DNA of 64,000 nucleotides, from contig JAGAIS010000001.1 in NCBI GenBank assembly GCA_017626405.1, forward strand, positions 166,885-230,884. The letters are read 5' to 3'. A model generated the notes under the pieces. That model made no database searches, was not told the origin of the DNA, and saw only the letters and a program-made list of their open reading frames with translations. The DNA comes from Bacilli bacterium. GTDB taxonomy: Bacteria > Bacillota_I > Bacilli_A > RF39 > UBA660. Both the position numbers and the translations under genes were made by a program. Below, one piece after another: positions 17,805-26,742 of the stretch. Each line of letters begins with the position of its first letter. Position 1 is the stretch's first letter.

Positions 17805-18350
17805 ATGAATGTTAAGCGTGTTGTTGTCGGTCCATTACAGACAAATTGTTATATTTTAGAGTTAGATAATTCTGTATTAATTATTGATCCGGGAGAAGAA
17901 TTTTCTTTAATTAGAGATTCTATTGGCAATGATAAAACTATTGAGGGAGTTATTATCACTCATTCGCATTTTGATCATATTGGTGCTCTTAAGGATACAT
18001 TAAATTATTATCATACTAAAAAATATGATAAGAGTAATCTTATGGAAGGTATTAATAATATTGGTCCATTTGAGTTTGAAGTTATATATACTGAAGGTCA
18101 CTATTTCGATTCCATTTCTCTTTATTTTAAGGAAATGAATTTGATGTTTGTTGGCGATTTTATCTTTAAAAATTCTATTGGTCGCGTCGATTTAGAAGGG
18201 GCATCAACTACTGATATGATTAAGAGTCTTAAAAAAGTATTAACTATGGATAATGTAAGATTAATGCCTGGTCATGGTCCAACTACAACTCTAGATGATG
18301 AAAGAGTAAATTTAAATTATTTTATTAAAGATTTGGAGAATAATTTATAG
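17805..18350 (+). CDS. MBL-fold metallo-hydrolase (glyoxalase II-like)
   Basis: The 181-residue protein is a compact metallo-beta-lactamase-fold hydrolase with THSHFDH (about 55-61), a GDFIFKNSIGRVDL loop and PGHGP near residue 151. This pattern is the glyoxalase II/YqgX branch found widely in Firmicutes, thioester hydrolases of uncertain substrate. The second metal region reads TEGHYFDS instead of the usual TPGHTPGS. The ribosome site is AAGGAGG. The last 26 bases overlap the convergent gerQ gene. Confidence 0.9.
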   Translation: MNVKRVVVGPLQTNCYILELDNSVLIIDPGEEFSLIRDSIGNDKTIEGVIITHSHFDHIGALKDTLNYYHTKKYDKSNLMEGINNIGPFEFEVIYTEGHYFDSISLYFKEMNLMFVGDFIFKNSIGRVDLEGASTTDMIKSLKKVLTMDNVRLMPGHGPTTTLDDERVNLNYFIKDLENNL

Positions 18351-18657
18351 GTTCTTCAAATTCTACCCAATTGACATATATTAGGGGTATTAGGTACCAA
18401 TCACCCAAAGAAGGACTAGACATGATTACATGGTCTTTTCCTGCTTGTTCAATTATTCCATCATATATTCGATCTCTCCATTCGTTAGAATCAGGATAAG
18501 ATGCGAATAATTTTGCTTTTTTATTTTTATTCAATCTTAAAATGTTTTCAATATAACTCTGCTCTTGTGATTGAATAGCGGGAAAGTTATCGCTTTCTTG
18601 ATTATAATTATTCATATTGTTTGGAAACGTTGGATTCGGATAGTATGCTCCGTTCAT
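18325..18657 (-). CDS. gerQ: spore coat protein GerQ homologue
   Basis: The 110-residue product has an Asn/Pro/Gln-rich N-terminus (1-30), then the GerQ core QSYIENILRLN, EWRDRIYDGIIEQAGKDHV and a final IPLIYVNWVEFEEPINY. In B. subtilis GerQ is a coat protein cross-linked by transglutaminase Tgl and needed for CwlJ function in germination. Here the N-terminus has no lysine, whereas B. subtilis GerQ is cross-linked through N-terminal lysines. No other sporulation gene is in the window. The start has GAGGTGATAAA. It is convergent with and overlaps the MBL gene. Confidence 0.9.
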   Translation of the reverse strand: MNGAYYPNPTFPNNMNNYNQESDNFPAIQSQEQSYIENILRLNKNKKAKLFASYPDSNEWRDRIYDGIIEQAGKDHVIMSSPSLGDWYLIPLIYVNWVEFEEPINYSPNL

Positions 18658-18690
18658 TTTATCACCTCATTAATCTATATGTATAAATTC

Positions 18691-18718
18691 TTGATTTATT
18701 AATAATTTGTGGTATTAT
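18691..18718 (+). promoter_or_regulatory. promoter of gene at 18741
   Basis: TTGATT (18691-18696), 16-base spacer, TATTAT (18713-18718) with extended TGG, 22 bases before ATG. Confidence 0.65.
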
Positions 18719-18740
18719 ATTCGAAAAAAAGAGGAATAAT

Positions 18741-19511
18741 ATGAAAATACAAGAATTGATGGAATCAGATTACGATAGCATTAGGCAATATTTAAATGTT
18801 ATGACAACTGATAATTACAGGGATCTTTATATGATTGATTTTGATGATAAGAGATATGTTGTTACATCGCAAGATGGTGTAGTTTTTATTGTTGAAAATG
18901 ATAATGGGTTATTAAATCCAATAGAGATTAATCTTGATGAAAAGGGTGATTTTATATCTTATTCAACGGAAGAATCTGAGTATGTTTTTTATAATGAACC
19001 TAGAATATCATTTGTTCAAAAAACCAATTGTTTGAGTCACGATGTAAGTCATCTTCATTTTGTTAGGGAACAAGACAAACCTGCTTTATTAGAATATCGC
19101 CAGTTTATTGCTTCTAATTTTGCTTCTATGACTGCTATATATGAACTTAATAATCATGGATTTAATCCAAATAGTGCTATTGCCTATACTAATTATCATT
19201 TGCCTACAACTTTAGAAATACATGAATCTATTTCTACTAAGTTTTCATATAAAGAGAAAATCTATTTTTATGTTCTAGTAGATGAAGAAAATTATAGGAG
19301 ACCATACATAGTTAGAGGAGATAAGTATTATCTATTATCTATCCATAAATATCCGGGATTAAAATTAATTGATGTCTATTGTGAGGGATTAGGATTTATT
19401 AATTCGATTGATAGAGATTTAGTAAACTGTATGTTGGGAACCAATGAAGAAATCAATAATAAAAAATCTTTAGTCTTGGCATTAATGGATTACAAAAAGG
19501 GACAAATATAG
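18741..19511 (+). CDS. unrecognised 256-residue protein
   Basis: The start ATG follows AGAGGAATA. The protein is soluble, with a beta-rich N-terminal half (YRDLYMIDFDDKRYVV, QDGVVFIVEN) and a helical middle. It has no signal peptide, membrane helix or motif I know. It is a single-gene unit with its own promoter and terminator. Confidence 0.6.
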   Translation: MKIQELMESDYDSIRQYLNVMTTDNYRDLYMIDFDDKRYVVTSQDGVVFIVENDNGLLNPIEINLDEKGDFISYSTEESEYVFYNEPRISFVQKTNCLSHDVSHLHFVREQDKPALLEYRQFIASNFASMTAIYELNNHGFNPNSAIAYTNYHLPTTLEIHESISTKFSYKEKIYFYVLVDEENYRRPYIVRGDKYYLLSIHKYPGLKLIDVYCEGLGFINSIDRDLVNCMLGTNEEINNKKSLVLALMDYKKGQI

Positions 19512-19528
19512 CTATAATTTGTCTTTTT
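19501..19528 (+). terminator. intrinsic terminator
   Basis: GACAAAT (19501-19507) pairs with ATTTGTC (19517-19523), with an AT-only inner palindrome, then five T. The gene's stop codon is in the loop. Confidence 0.8.
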
Positions 19529-19563
19529 ATTTATCAAAAAAATGCTTTACATTTGTTTAAATA

Positions 19564-19572
19564 TGATATAAT
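19564..19572 (+). promoter_or_regulatory. extended -10 promoter TGATATAAT
   Basis: TGA plus TATAAT; TTTACA lies 15 bases upstream of the hexamer. It is 24 bases before the permease ATG. Confidence 0.65.
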
Positions 19573-19596
19573 TGTCTTAGGAGGTTAGAAAGAAAT

Positions 19597-21057
19597 ATGA
19601 AAAAATTATTTGAAAAGCATGATTTATTCAAATTAGCTGGATTATTTGTTCTTATTGCTATTTTATTATCATGGTTTATTCCTTATGCATTTTATGACAA
19701 TGGAGTAGCTTATGGTATAAATAATGAAGCATTCAAATGGAGTGCTAGTTTGGATTATAAGCATGTTGTTGGTCTATTTGATTGGTCAAGTTATAGTTTA
19801 TTGGGATTCTGGTATTTTACAGCTCTATTTATGTTTGTCATTGTAGTTGCTGGATTATACAAATTCTTAAATTCAACTGCTGCTTATCAATCATTAACTG
19901 ATAAAGTTGCTAACATATTTAAAGGAAAGGAAAAAGTTTTAGTTATTGTTTCAACACTTCTATTTGCAATGTTTGCTGGTGTTGCAACTGATCCATTTAT
20001 TACTTTAATTCTTATTCCATTTGTAATTACTATATTTAGTAAACTTAAAGTTGATAAATTATCAGCATTATCTAGTACATTTGGTGGAGTTTTAGTTGGT
20101 ATGTTTGGAGCTACTTATTCAACTAATATAGTTGGAAGTTTAGTAGATTCAAATTACGGATTGGGAAGTGCAAATGTTCAATTTGGTTTTGAAAGAGCTG
20201 CAGTATTAGTTTTATTTGTAGTTGCATATCTTCTAATTACTTATTTTGCAATTTCAAGATTGAGTAAGAAAGATACACCTGTTGTTGACTTATTTGCTGA
20301 AGAAGAAGTTAAGACAACTAAAAAGACTAAAAAGGCAAAAATTTCTATTGCTCCAATGGCAATATTCTTAGGATTACTATTCCTAGTTGCTATATTAGCT
20401 TATATTCCATGGAGTGGTTCTTTTGGAGTTTCCTTCTTCAATGATTTATACAATGATATCATTGAATATGATGGATTCTTTAAAACAACAATATTTGCTA
20501 GTATCTTAGGAGATTCATTTAAGGCATTTGGTGAATTAGATTTACTTGGAATTTGTGGTTATATCTTTGTATTTATCTTAATCATTAAGATTATATATCA
20601 TATTCCATTTGATAAGATTATCGATTCGTTTGGCGAAGGTATAAAGAGATTTGGTAAATCATTAGTACTATTAATTGTTATATATGCTGTATTAGAATTT
20701 AGTATATTATTCCCAACAATTCCTGCTGTTGTAAGTGCAATTTTAGGATTAGGTAATAATTTAATTACTTTATTCGTATCAGGATTATATACAAACCTAT
20801 TCACAGTAGATTTCCAATATACTGTAACTATGGTTGGTAGCGCATTTGCTCAATTTAAAGATGCTAATGTAGCTGCATTAATCTTACAAGCAACTAATGG
20901 TATTATTAAATTCTTTGCTCCAACAAGTGCAATTCTTATGGTTGGACTTTCTATGTTAGATATCAAGTATAAAGATTATTTCAAATATATTTGGAAATTC
21001 TTACTAGCTATTACAGTAGTTACATTAATTGTTTTAGCTATACTTATATACGCATAA
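19597..21057 (+). CDS. multi-pass permease, YfcC/ion-transporter superfamily-like
   Basis: The 486-residue protein has about eleven to twelve hydrophobic helices and two related halves, with loops FAGVATDPFITLILIPFV and GVLVGMFGATYSTNIVGSL in the first half and TIPAVVSAILGLGNN plus FAPTSAILMVGLSML in the second. Paired re-entrant-like loops with conserved polar residues are characteristic of the ion-transporter superfamily (YfcC, DcuC, AbgT). The sequence fits YfcC-like carriers best but I cannot name the substrate. A Lys/Thr-rich cytoplasmic loop lies around 235-255. The ribosome site is TAGGAGG; it is monocistronic. Confidence 0.6.
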   Translation: MKKLFEKHDLFKLAGLFVLIAILLSWFIPYAFYDNGVAYGINNEAFKWSASLDYKHVVGLFDWSSYSLLGFWYFTALFMFVIVVAGLYKFLNSTAAYQSLTDKVANIFKGKEKVLVIVSTLLFAMFAGVATDPFITLILIPFVITIFSKLKVDKLSALSSTFGGVLVGMFGATYSTNIVGSLVDSNYGLGSANVQFGFERAAVLVLFVVAYLLITYFAISRLSKKDTPVVDLFAEEEVKTTKKTKKAKISIAPMAIFLGLLFLVAILAYIPWSGSFGVSFFNDLYNDIIEYDGFFKTTIFASILGDSFKAFGELDLLGICGYIFVFILIIKIIYHIPFDKIIDSFGEGIKRFGKSLVLLIVIYAVLEFSILFPTIPAVVSAILGLGNNLITLFVSGLYTNLFTVDFQYTVTMVGSAFAQFKDANVAALILQATNGIIKFFAPTSAILMVGLSMLDIKYKDYFKYIWKFLLAITVVTLIVLAILIYA

Positions 21058-21059
21058 TT

Positions 21060-21088
21060 AAGAAACTCATTTGAGTTTCTTTTTTTTA
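21060..21088 (+). terminator. intrinsic terminator after permease
   Basis: AAGAAACTCA (21060-21069) pairs with TGAGTTTCTT (21072-21081), followed by a T run to 21088. Confidence 0.9.
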
Positions 21089-21090
21089 TA

Positions 21091-21099
21091 TGTTATATT
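21091..21099 (+). promoter_or_regulatory. extended -10 promoter TGTTATATT
   Basis: A one-base variant of the TGTTATAAT element, two bases after the terminator T run and 41 bases before ATG 21141. Confidence 0.55.
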
Positions 21100-21140
21100 A
21101 TTAAGTCAATTAACGAAAAAAGTTTAGAAGGGGAAATATT

Positions 21141-21986
21141 ATGATAATGCAAGACTATCTAAATAGAAAAAATATTGATAAAAGGATATATATCCCATTT
21201 GGATTAGAAATCGAAATGGAGGGTATTGAGTATGAAAAAGGCTTTAGGGCATTAAGTCATAAGATAACTGATGATTGGAAAGTTACAACTGATAGATCAT
21301 TAATAGCAGGAGGGATAGAGTTAGTATCACCAGTTTTAGATAATACCAAAGAAAGTATTACTAGATTAAAAAAAATATCTAGTACTTTAGATTTTTTTGG
21401 AGCAACTTTTGAACGAGCTAGTTTTCAACTCAATTTTGATGCTTATAATCTTTCTAATAATGATATTATTTACCTGCTTAAAATATTTTCTATTTATGAG
21501 AATGTTATATATAGATTTTCTACTGGCATAAATGAATCTATGAGATCAAGTATTAGTTATGCTTTACCAATTAGTAGTGTGTTTTCTTCTTCTTATAAGG
21601 ATTATTCAGATACTAAAGAAAGTTATGATTCACTAATAAATAATAAAAGTTTTGCATTATCATTAAAGACTCTATCAAGAAATAATAATGATCCTATTAA
21701 AGTTATTGAATTTAGAACACCTAATGGAACAAGTAATTTTTATTTGTGGATGAACTATATTGTTTTCTTTTCTTCTCTATTAACAACTATTATAAATAAA
21801 AAATATGATGCTGAATATATAGATTATATATTCTTGGGAATGAACTTTTTTCAATCAATGGAAGAAATGTTAAAAGTAGATGAAAAAAGGGCAAAAGAAT
21901 TGGCTGATTTAATATTTAACTGTGAAGAAGAAAAAGATATATTCTATAGTCAGTATTTTGATAAGATAGTAAGAACTAGAAAGTAA
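21141..21986 (+). CDS. amidoligase-like protein (COOH-NH2 ligase family)
   Basis: The 281-residue protein resembles the amidoligase_2 family: IPFGLEIEMEG near residue 19, DRSLIAGGIELVSPVL (about 51-66), and a late IEFRTPNGTSNFYLW that matches the family's E-x-R...G-T block. These glutamine-synthetase-fold ATP-dependent ligases form amide bonds on peptides or small acids. The usual central GLHVHV histidine block is replaced by RASFQLNFDA, so metal or substrate binding may differ. The family often neighbours GAT or ATP-grasp enzymes; here none is adjacent. It precedes the pheST T-box but has its own promoter. The ribosome site is AAGGGG; ATG 21147 is an alternative start. Confidence 0.65.
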   Translation: MIMQDYLNRKNIDKRIYIPFGLEIEMEGIEYEKGFRALSHKITDDWKVTTDRSLIAGGIELVSPVLDNTKESITRLKKISSTLDFFGATFERASFQLNFDAYNLSNNDIIYLLKIFSIYENVIYRFSTGINESMRSSISYALPISSVFSSSYKDYSDTKESYDSLINNKSFALSLKTLSRNNNDPIKVIEFRTPNGTSNFYLWMNYIVFFSSLLTTIINKKYDAEYIDYIFLGMNFFQSMEEMLKVDEKRAKELADLIFNCEEEKDIFYSQYFDKIVRTRK

Positions 21987-21994
21987 GAAAAGAA

Positions 21995-22023
21995 TTGACA
22001 ACAAGAATAATAAGTAATAAAAT
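21995..22023 (+). promoter_or_regulatory. sigma-A promoter of the pheST T-box transcript
   Basis: TTGACA (21995-22000), exact 17-base spacer, TAAAAT (22018-22023). It begins eight bases after the preceding stop codon. Confidence 0.85.
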
Positions 22024-22029
22024 AAACTC

Positions 22030-22242
22030 AGTAATGCAGAGATTATGCATCTAGTAATTATATAAAGTATTTTTAGAGAATGGATATCATCGGGTGGAAG
22101 TATCCTAAATTAATTTATATAATGAATTTCAAGCATAGGAGTATTAAGCGTGAGAGTCGCGTTAAGACTAAAGAGAAGCATGTACTCATGAACTAAGGTG
22201 GTACCGCGGGAATTCCCGTCCTTAGATTTCATGAGTTTTTTT
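22030..22242 (+). promoter_or_regulatory. T-box riboswitch, Phe (TTC specifier)
   Basis: The leader has the conserved T-box AAGGTGGTACCGCGG (22195-22209), whose TGGT (22199-22202) pairs with the ACCA end of uncharged tRNA. The competing terminator is ACTCATGAA+CTAAGG (22184-22198) with CCTTAG (22220-22225) and TTCATGAGT (22228-22236), then a T run. On the 3' side of stem I, GAATTTCAAGC places TTC (22128-22130) as the likely specifier, matching tRNA-Phe and the downstream pheST. A GGGTGG element (22092-22097) fits the distal stem I motif. Uncharged tRNA-Phe should promote read-through. Confidence 0.95.
22184..22242 (+). terminator. T-box regulated terminator
   Basis: A long stem formed by 22184-22198 and 22220-22236 with an internal ATT offset, followed by TTTTTTT. 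It is mutually exclusive with the antiterminator over 22195-22223. Confidence 0.9.
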
Positions 22243-22264
22243 ATTAGAAAGAGGGAATTTTTAT

Positions 22265-23314
22265 ATGAAAGAACAAGCTGAATCTATTAAAAGTGAAGTA
22301 GTTTCAAGTATTAAAAATGTTAATACTTTAAGTGATTTAGCAAATTTAAAAGCTAAGTATTTAGGTAAAACTGGTTCTATTACTGAACTTACTAAGAATA
22401 TGAAAGATCTATCTATCGAAGAGAGAAAGAATGTTGGTCAAATTACTAATATTCTAAAAAATGAAGTGACAGAAATCTTTGAGACTCGCGAAAGGGAGAT
22501 TAATGATGCTATTCTTAATGAAAAACTAAGTAAGGAAGTAATTGATGTTACTTTACCTAGTAAGAAGATTAAGAGAGGTTCTCTACATCCAATGACGAGA
22601 ATTACTGAAGAGTTTGAGGATTTCTTTGTATCTATGGGCTATACAGTTTATGATGGACCTGAAATTGAAAGTGATGAGAATTGCTTCCAAAAATTAAATA
22701 TACCTGTAGGTCATCCAGCAAGAGATGCTCAAGATACTTTCTATTTGAGTAACGAAGTTGAAAAATTCTTGCTTAGAAGTCAAACGTCAACTGCTCAAGT
22801 CCGTGCTATGGAAGAAAATGTTGATAAAGGACCAATTAGAATAGTTTGTCCAGGTAAGGTTTATAGAAGGGATGAAGATGCAACTCACTCTCATCAATTT
22901 ATGCAAATAGAAGGTTTAGTAATTGATAAAAATATTTCAATGGCAGATTTAAAGGGTACTTTAGAAATGATGATGAAACGAGTTTTAGGAGAGAAGACAA
23001 AGGTAAGATTTAGACCTAGTTATTTCCCATTTACTGAACCTTCAGTTGAAGTAGATGTAACATGTTTTAAATGTGGTGGTAAGGGATGTAACCTATGTAA
23101 ACAAACTGGTTGGATTGAAGTATTAGGAGCTGGTATGGTTCATCCTGATGTACTTACTATGAGTGGTTATGATCCTAAAGTTTATCAAGGATTTGCATTT
23201 GGAACTGGCTTGGATAGAATGGCAATGTTTAAATATGGTATTCCTGATATTCGTACAATTTATGGAAATGATATAAGATTTATTGAACAATTTGATAGAA
23301 AGGATGAAGACTAA
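22265..23314 (+). CDS. pheS: phenylalanine--tRNA ligase alpha subunit
   Basis: The 349-residue subunit has the N-terminal coiled-coil (about 1-90) and the class II catalytic core with HPMTRITEEFEDFF, motif 2 VYRRDEDATHSHQFMQIEG and motif 3 AFGTGLDRMAMFKYGIPDIR. It contains an extra CFKCGGKGCNLCKQTGW zinc-like knuckle, which many bacterial PheS share. With PheT it forms the alpha2beta2 enzyme that charges tRNA-Phe. Expression is under the T-box just upstream. Confidence 0.98.
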   Translation: MKEQAESIKSEVVSSIKNVNTLSDLANLKAKYLGKTGSITELTKNMKDLSIEERKNVGQITNILKNEVTEIFETREREINDAILNEKLSKEVIDVTLPSKKIKRGSLHPMTRITEEFEDFFVSMGYTVYDGPEIESDENCFQKLNIPVGHPARDAQDTFYLSNEVEKFLLRSQTSTAQVRAMEENVDKGPIRIVCPGKVYRRDEDATHSHQFMQIEGLVIDKNISMADLKGTLEMMMKRVLGEKTKVRFRPSYFPFTEPSVEVDVTCFKCGGKGCNLCKQTGWIEVLGAGMVHPDVLTMSGYDPKVYQGFAFGTGLDRMAMFKYGIPDIRTIYGNDIRFIEQFDRKDED

Positions 23315-25674
23315 TGAAATTAAGTAGAAAATTCGTATCAGACTATATCGATTTAGATGAAAACCTAAGTATAACAGATATAGCTGATGCTATGACTTCT
23401 GTAGGTAATGAGTATGATTCAGCGGGCAAGATGGTTGAATGTACAAAATTAGTTACTGGTGAAGTTATCGAGTGTATAGATCATCCTGATTCAGATCACT
23501 TACATTGTTGTAAGGTAGATATTGGAAGTGAAGTTTTAGATATTGTATGTGGAGCTCCTAATGTCAGAAAAGGGTTAAAAGTAGTTGTTGCATTAGATGG
23601 TGCAAAACTTCCTGGAGGCGAGATAAAGAAAGGATCTATTAGAGGATGTGTATCTAATGGTATGCTATGTTCTAAAGCAGAGCTTGGATTAGATAATAAA
23701 TTTTTAGTTGAAAAAGATAAGAATGGTATTCATGAATTGCCTGAAGATACTGAAATAGGATTAGATGCTCTAAGTGTTATGGGTCTTGATGATGAAGTTA
23801 TAGATTTTGAATTAACAAGTAATCGTGGAGATTTGTTAAGTATAATAGGCATGGCCTATGAATTAGGTGCTATTTATGATAAGAAAGTAAAAGATATTGA
23901 TTTGAATTATAATTCTAATAGCGAAGATATCAATGATTCATTTAAAGTCCAAATTGATACTCCTGATTGTAAATTATTCTTAGCAAAGAAAGCTAAAAAT
24001 GTCGTTATTAAAGAAAGTCCTGATTTTATCAAAAATAGACTTATTGCTTCAGGAATTAGACCAATTAATAATGTTGTCGATATTTCTAACTATGTTATGT
24101 TAGAAACTGGTCAACCACTTCACTATTATGATGCAGATAGATTGGGAAATACTTTAATTGTAAGAAATGCTGTTGATGGTGAAAAACTAACTACTCTAGA
24201 TGGACAAGAAAGAGTATTGAGTGAATCAGACATTGTAATAGCTGATAATAATAAGGCTGTTGGACTTGCTGGTGTTATGGGTGGACTTTCAACTGAAGTT
24301 GAAGAGGATACTAAGAATATTATCATTGAATCAGCAATATTCGATCCTATTAAAATTAGAAAAACTAGTAAGAAAATACTTCGTAGTGAAGCATCAAATA
24401 GATTTGAAAAAGGACTAGATCCAAGAAGAACTTACATGGCAATTGAAAGAAGTTGTGCATTACTTGAAAAATATGCCGATGCTGAAATTGTTGGTTCTTT
24501 AGTAGAGTGCAAGGATTTAGAAATTGATGATAAAGTTATCGATATAACTCTAGAAAAAATTGAACGAGTTCTTGGAATAAGAATCGAACATGAAGAAGTA
24601 ATATCAATTTTCAATCGTTTAGGATTCATGGTCGAAGATAATGATTCTCTATTGAGAGTAACAGTTCCAACGAGAAGATTGGATATAAGTATAGAGGAAG
24701 ATCTAATAGAAGAAGTAGGACGTATTCATGGAATGGATAATATTGAAGGTAAATCTCCTGTATTAGATGTTGTGCGTGGTACTTATGATTCAACAAGAAG
24801 AGCAATTAAACATAAGTTAGCTGATATGGGATTAAATGAAACGATGAGTTATACTTTAATTCCAAACGGAGAAGTTCATAAGTTTACTAATGATGAGTTT
24901 GAACCAGTCACTTTAAATGATCCAATGAGTGAAGATAGAAATACTCTAAGATATAGTTTGCTTTATTCATTAAAGGAAATTTATAACTATAACAAAGCAA
25001 GAAATAATTCTAATATTTCAATATTTGAAATTGGCAAAGGTTTCTATAAAAAAGATGGAATATACCAAGAAGACTTAAAATTGGGCATATTGATGTCGGG
25101 AGATTATGAACTAGGTATTGGTAATACTAAAGTAGATTTCTATTACATTAAAGGTGTTTTGGAAGAGTTATTATACTTCTTGGGTTATGAAGGAAGATAC
25201 AGTTTAATAGTAGACAATATTCCTGAAGAATTTCATCCTGGCGTTTCTGCTACTATCAATGTAAGCGGAACAATTGTCGGTACAATTGGAAAAATACATC
25301 CTAGTGTATTAAAAGATGATGTCTATGCTATGGAAATTAATCTAACTAAATTACTTGCTATTAGAACGGGATCTATGAAATACAAAGACATTTCTAAATA
25401 TCCTGGTATCATCAAGGATGTAGCATTCATCGTAGATAATAAGTTATCTAATGAAGAGATTGTTACAGCAATAAAGAAGTCAGGCGGAAAACTACTTACT
25501 AATATTCAAATATTTGATATCTATCCAAATATTGAAGAAGGTAAAAAATCAATGGCTTATAAATTGACTTTTGAAGATGCAACTAAGACATTATCTGATG
25601 AAGAAGTAATGGATGTATTCAATAAAGTAATTAAAGATATCGAAAGTAAATTCAATGCCAAGTTAAGAGGATAA
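23314..25674 (+). CDS. pheT: phenylalanine--tRNA ligase beta subunit
   Basis: The 786-residue subunit is full length. In order: B1/tRNA-binding OB domain (about 40-150), B3/B4 editing domain (about 200-380), B5 (about 400-475), the catalytic-like core, and the C-terminal ferredoxin-like anticodon-binding domain (about 695-786). Its ATG shares one base with the pheS stop (TAATG), so translation is coupled. The gene ends in a terminator overlapping the stop. Confidence 0.98.
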   Translation: MKLSRKFVSDYIDLDENLSITDIADAMTSVGNEYDSAGKMVECTKLVTGEVIECIDHPDSDHLHCCKVDIGSEVLDIVCGAPNVRKGLKVVVALDGAKLPGGEIKKGSIRGCVSNGMLCSKAELGLDNKFLVEKDKNGIHELPEDTEIGLDALSVMGLDDEVIDFELTSNRGDLLSIIGMAYELGAIYDKKVKDIDLNYNSNSEDINDSFKVQIDTPDCKLFLAKKAKNVVIKESPDFIKNRLIASGIRPINNVVDISNYVMLETGQPLHYYDADRLGNTLIVRNAVDGEKLTTLDGQERVLSESDIVIADNNKAVGLAGVMGGLSTEVEEDTKNIIIESAIFDPIKIRKTSKKILRSEASNRFEKGLDPRRTYMAIERSCALLEKYADAEIVGSLVECKDLEIDDKVIDITLEKIERVLGIRIEHEEVISIFNRLGFMVEDNDSLLRVTVPTRRLDISIEEDLIEEVGRIHGMDNIEGKSPVLDVVRGTYDSTRRAIKHKLADMGLNETMSYTLIPNGEVHKFTNDEFEPVTLNDPMSEDRNTLRYSLLYSLKEIYNYNKARNNSNISIFEIGKGFYKKDGIYQEDLKLGILMSGDYELGIGNTKVDFYYIKGVLEELLYFLGYEGRYSLIVDNIPEEFHPGVSATINVSGTIVGTIGKIHPSVLKDDVYAMEINLTKLLAIRTGSMKYKDISKYPGIIKDVAFIVDNKLSNEEIVTAIKKSGGKLLTNIQIFDIYPNIEEGKKSMAYKLTFEDATKTLSDEEVMDVFNKVIKDIESKFNAKLRG

Positions 25675-25693
25675 TTAAGATTATTCTCTTTTT
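25666..25693 (+). terminator. intrinsic terminator after pheT
   Basis: AGAGGATAAT (25666-25675) pairs with ATTATTCTCT (25680-25689) with one G-T pair, then T-rich sequence. It lies four bases before the next promoter. Confidence 0.8.
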
Positions 25694-25696
25694 CTT

Positions 25697-25705
25697 TGTT
25701 ATAAT
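25697..25705 (+). promoter_or_regulatory. extended -10 promoter TGTTATAAT
   Basis: Exact motif only 16 bases before ATG 25722; the predicted RNA would start at or just before the AGGTGAT ribosome site. Confidence 0.75.
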
Positions 25706-25721
25706 TTATATAGGTGATAAT

Positions 25722-26729
25722 ATGGGTTCTATTGACTGGAATAGTGATAGTGTTTATATAGGAGATATCTTAAAAAGTTTACTTGATGGAGTTACTGATG
25801 AATACTATGCATATAATGAAAATATTGAAGAAAATAGATTGGAATCTGCATTGTATCAAATAATTAATTGTATTTCAGTTAGTAAGCCAAATTTAGTTAG
25901 CATAATGAATTTAGATAGAATGGGAATTATCGGGGATAAATTGGTAAAACTATGGAAATTATGTGATGAAGATCAAGAATATTTTGAAAAAACTATTACA
26001 TATATTACGGGAACAACTCTCTCTAAGTGTTATTCAGTAGAAGAAATTCAGTACAATATGAATTTAGATAATCCAATTCCGTTTATTCCCAAAGATGATA
26101 TCGTTCCTTTTTTTTCTGATTTATTAAGAACAGATATTGATCTTGGAAGTAAGATAGTTTTTTCGTTAAGAACAGATTTAGTAAAGAAGTATAATAGTAG
26201 AATTAAGGGAAGCGATTTGCCAAGACTTTCACTTCCAGAAAAACTTCCAAATGAGAGTATATTAAGTGAAGATGTGATAGTAAATCCTGCTAAACTTTAT
26301 TTTGGCAAAGTTACTAGAGATTTGACTGGTGGAGTTTTAGGATTAAAATTTGAATCTTTTGGTATGTTTGAAGGGTTACCAAATATTATGAAAGTCGGCG
26401 ATAAGATTTATTATCCTCTCAAAGATCTAGAAGATGGAACTTTTGTCATGGTTGATGATGATGGTGTAAAAGTTGATTGGAATCAACCAATTGAAGTAGA
26501 AGGAAATAGTTTATTACCTACAAAAGAGGTTATGATGCTCTCTGTAGGTCCATTAAAAGAGATTATAAAGGATGCAAAAGATCATTGTATTGAAAGTGAG
26601 ATAATTCAAAAATATGAGAACATGTTAAAATATGGTGCTAATTTAAAACAGTGTAATGAAGTTTTAAAAGGACTTACTAGTATCTACAGTGCGCTATATG
26701 GTGGTATAGATAAAAAAAGAGACTTTTAA
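25722..26729 (+). CDS. unrecognised 335-residue protein
   Basis: The start ATG follows AGGTGAT with a three-base gap. The protein is soluble, helical in the first third and beta-rich around 195-275 (LYFGKVTRDLTGGVLGLKF, IYYPLKDLEDGTFVMVDDDG). I recognise no family. It lies between pheT and pcrA with its own compact promoter and no clear terminator. Confidence 0.6.
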   Translation: MGSIDWNSDSVYIGDILKSLLDGVTDEYYAYNENIEENRLESALYQIINCISVSKPNLVSIMNLDRMGIIGDKLVKLWKLCDEDQEYFEKTITYITGTTLSKCYSVEEIQYNMNLDNPIPFIPKDDIVPFFSDLLRTDIDLGSKIVFSLRTDLVKKYNSRIKGSDLPRLSLPEKLPNESILSEDVIVNPAKLYFGKVTRDLTGGVLGLKFESFGMFEGLPNIMKVGDKIYYPLKDLEDGTFVMVDDDGVKVDWNQPIEVEGNSLLPTKEVMMLSVGPLKEIIKDAKDHCIESEIIQKYENMLKYGANLKQCNEVLKGLTSIYSALYGGIDKKRDF

Positions 26730-26742
26730 AAAATTATAGTTA

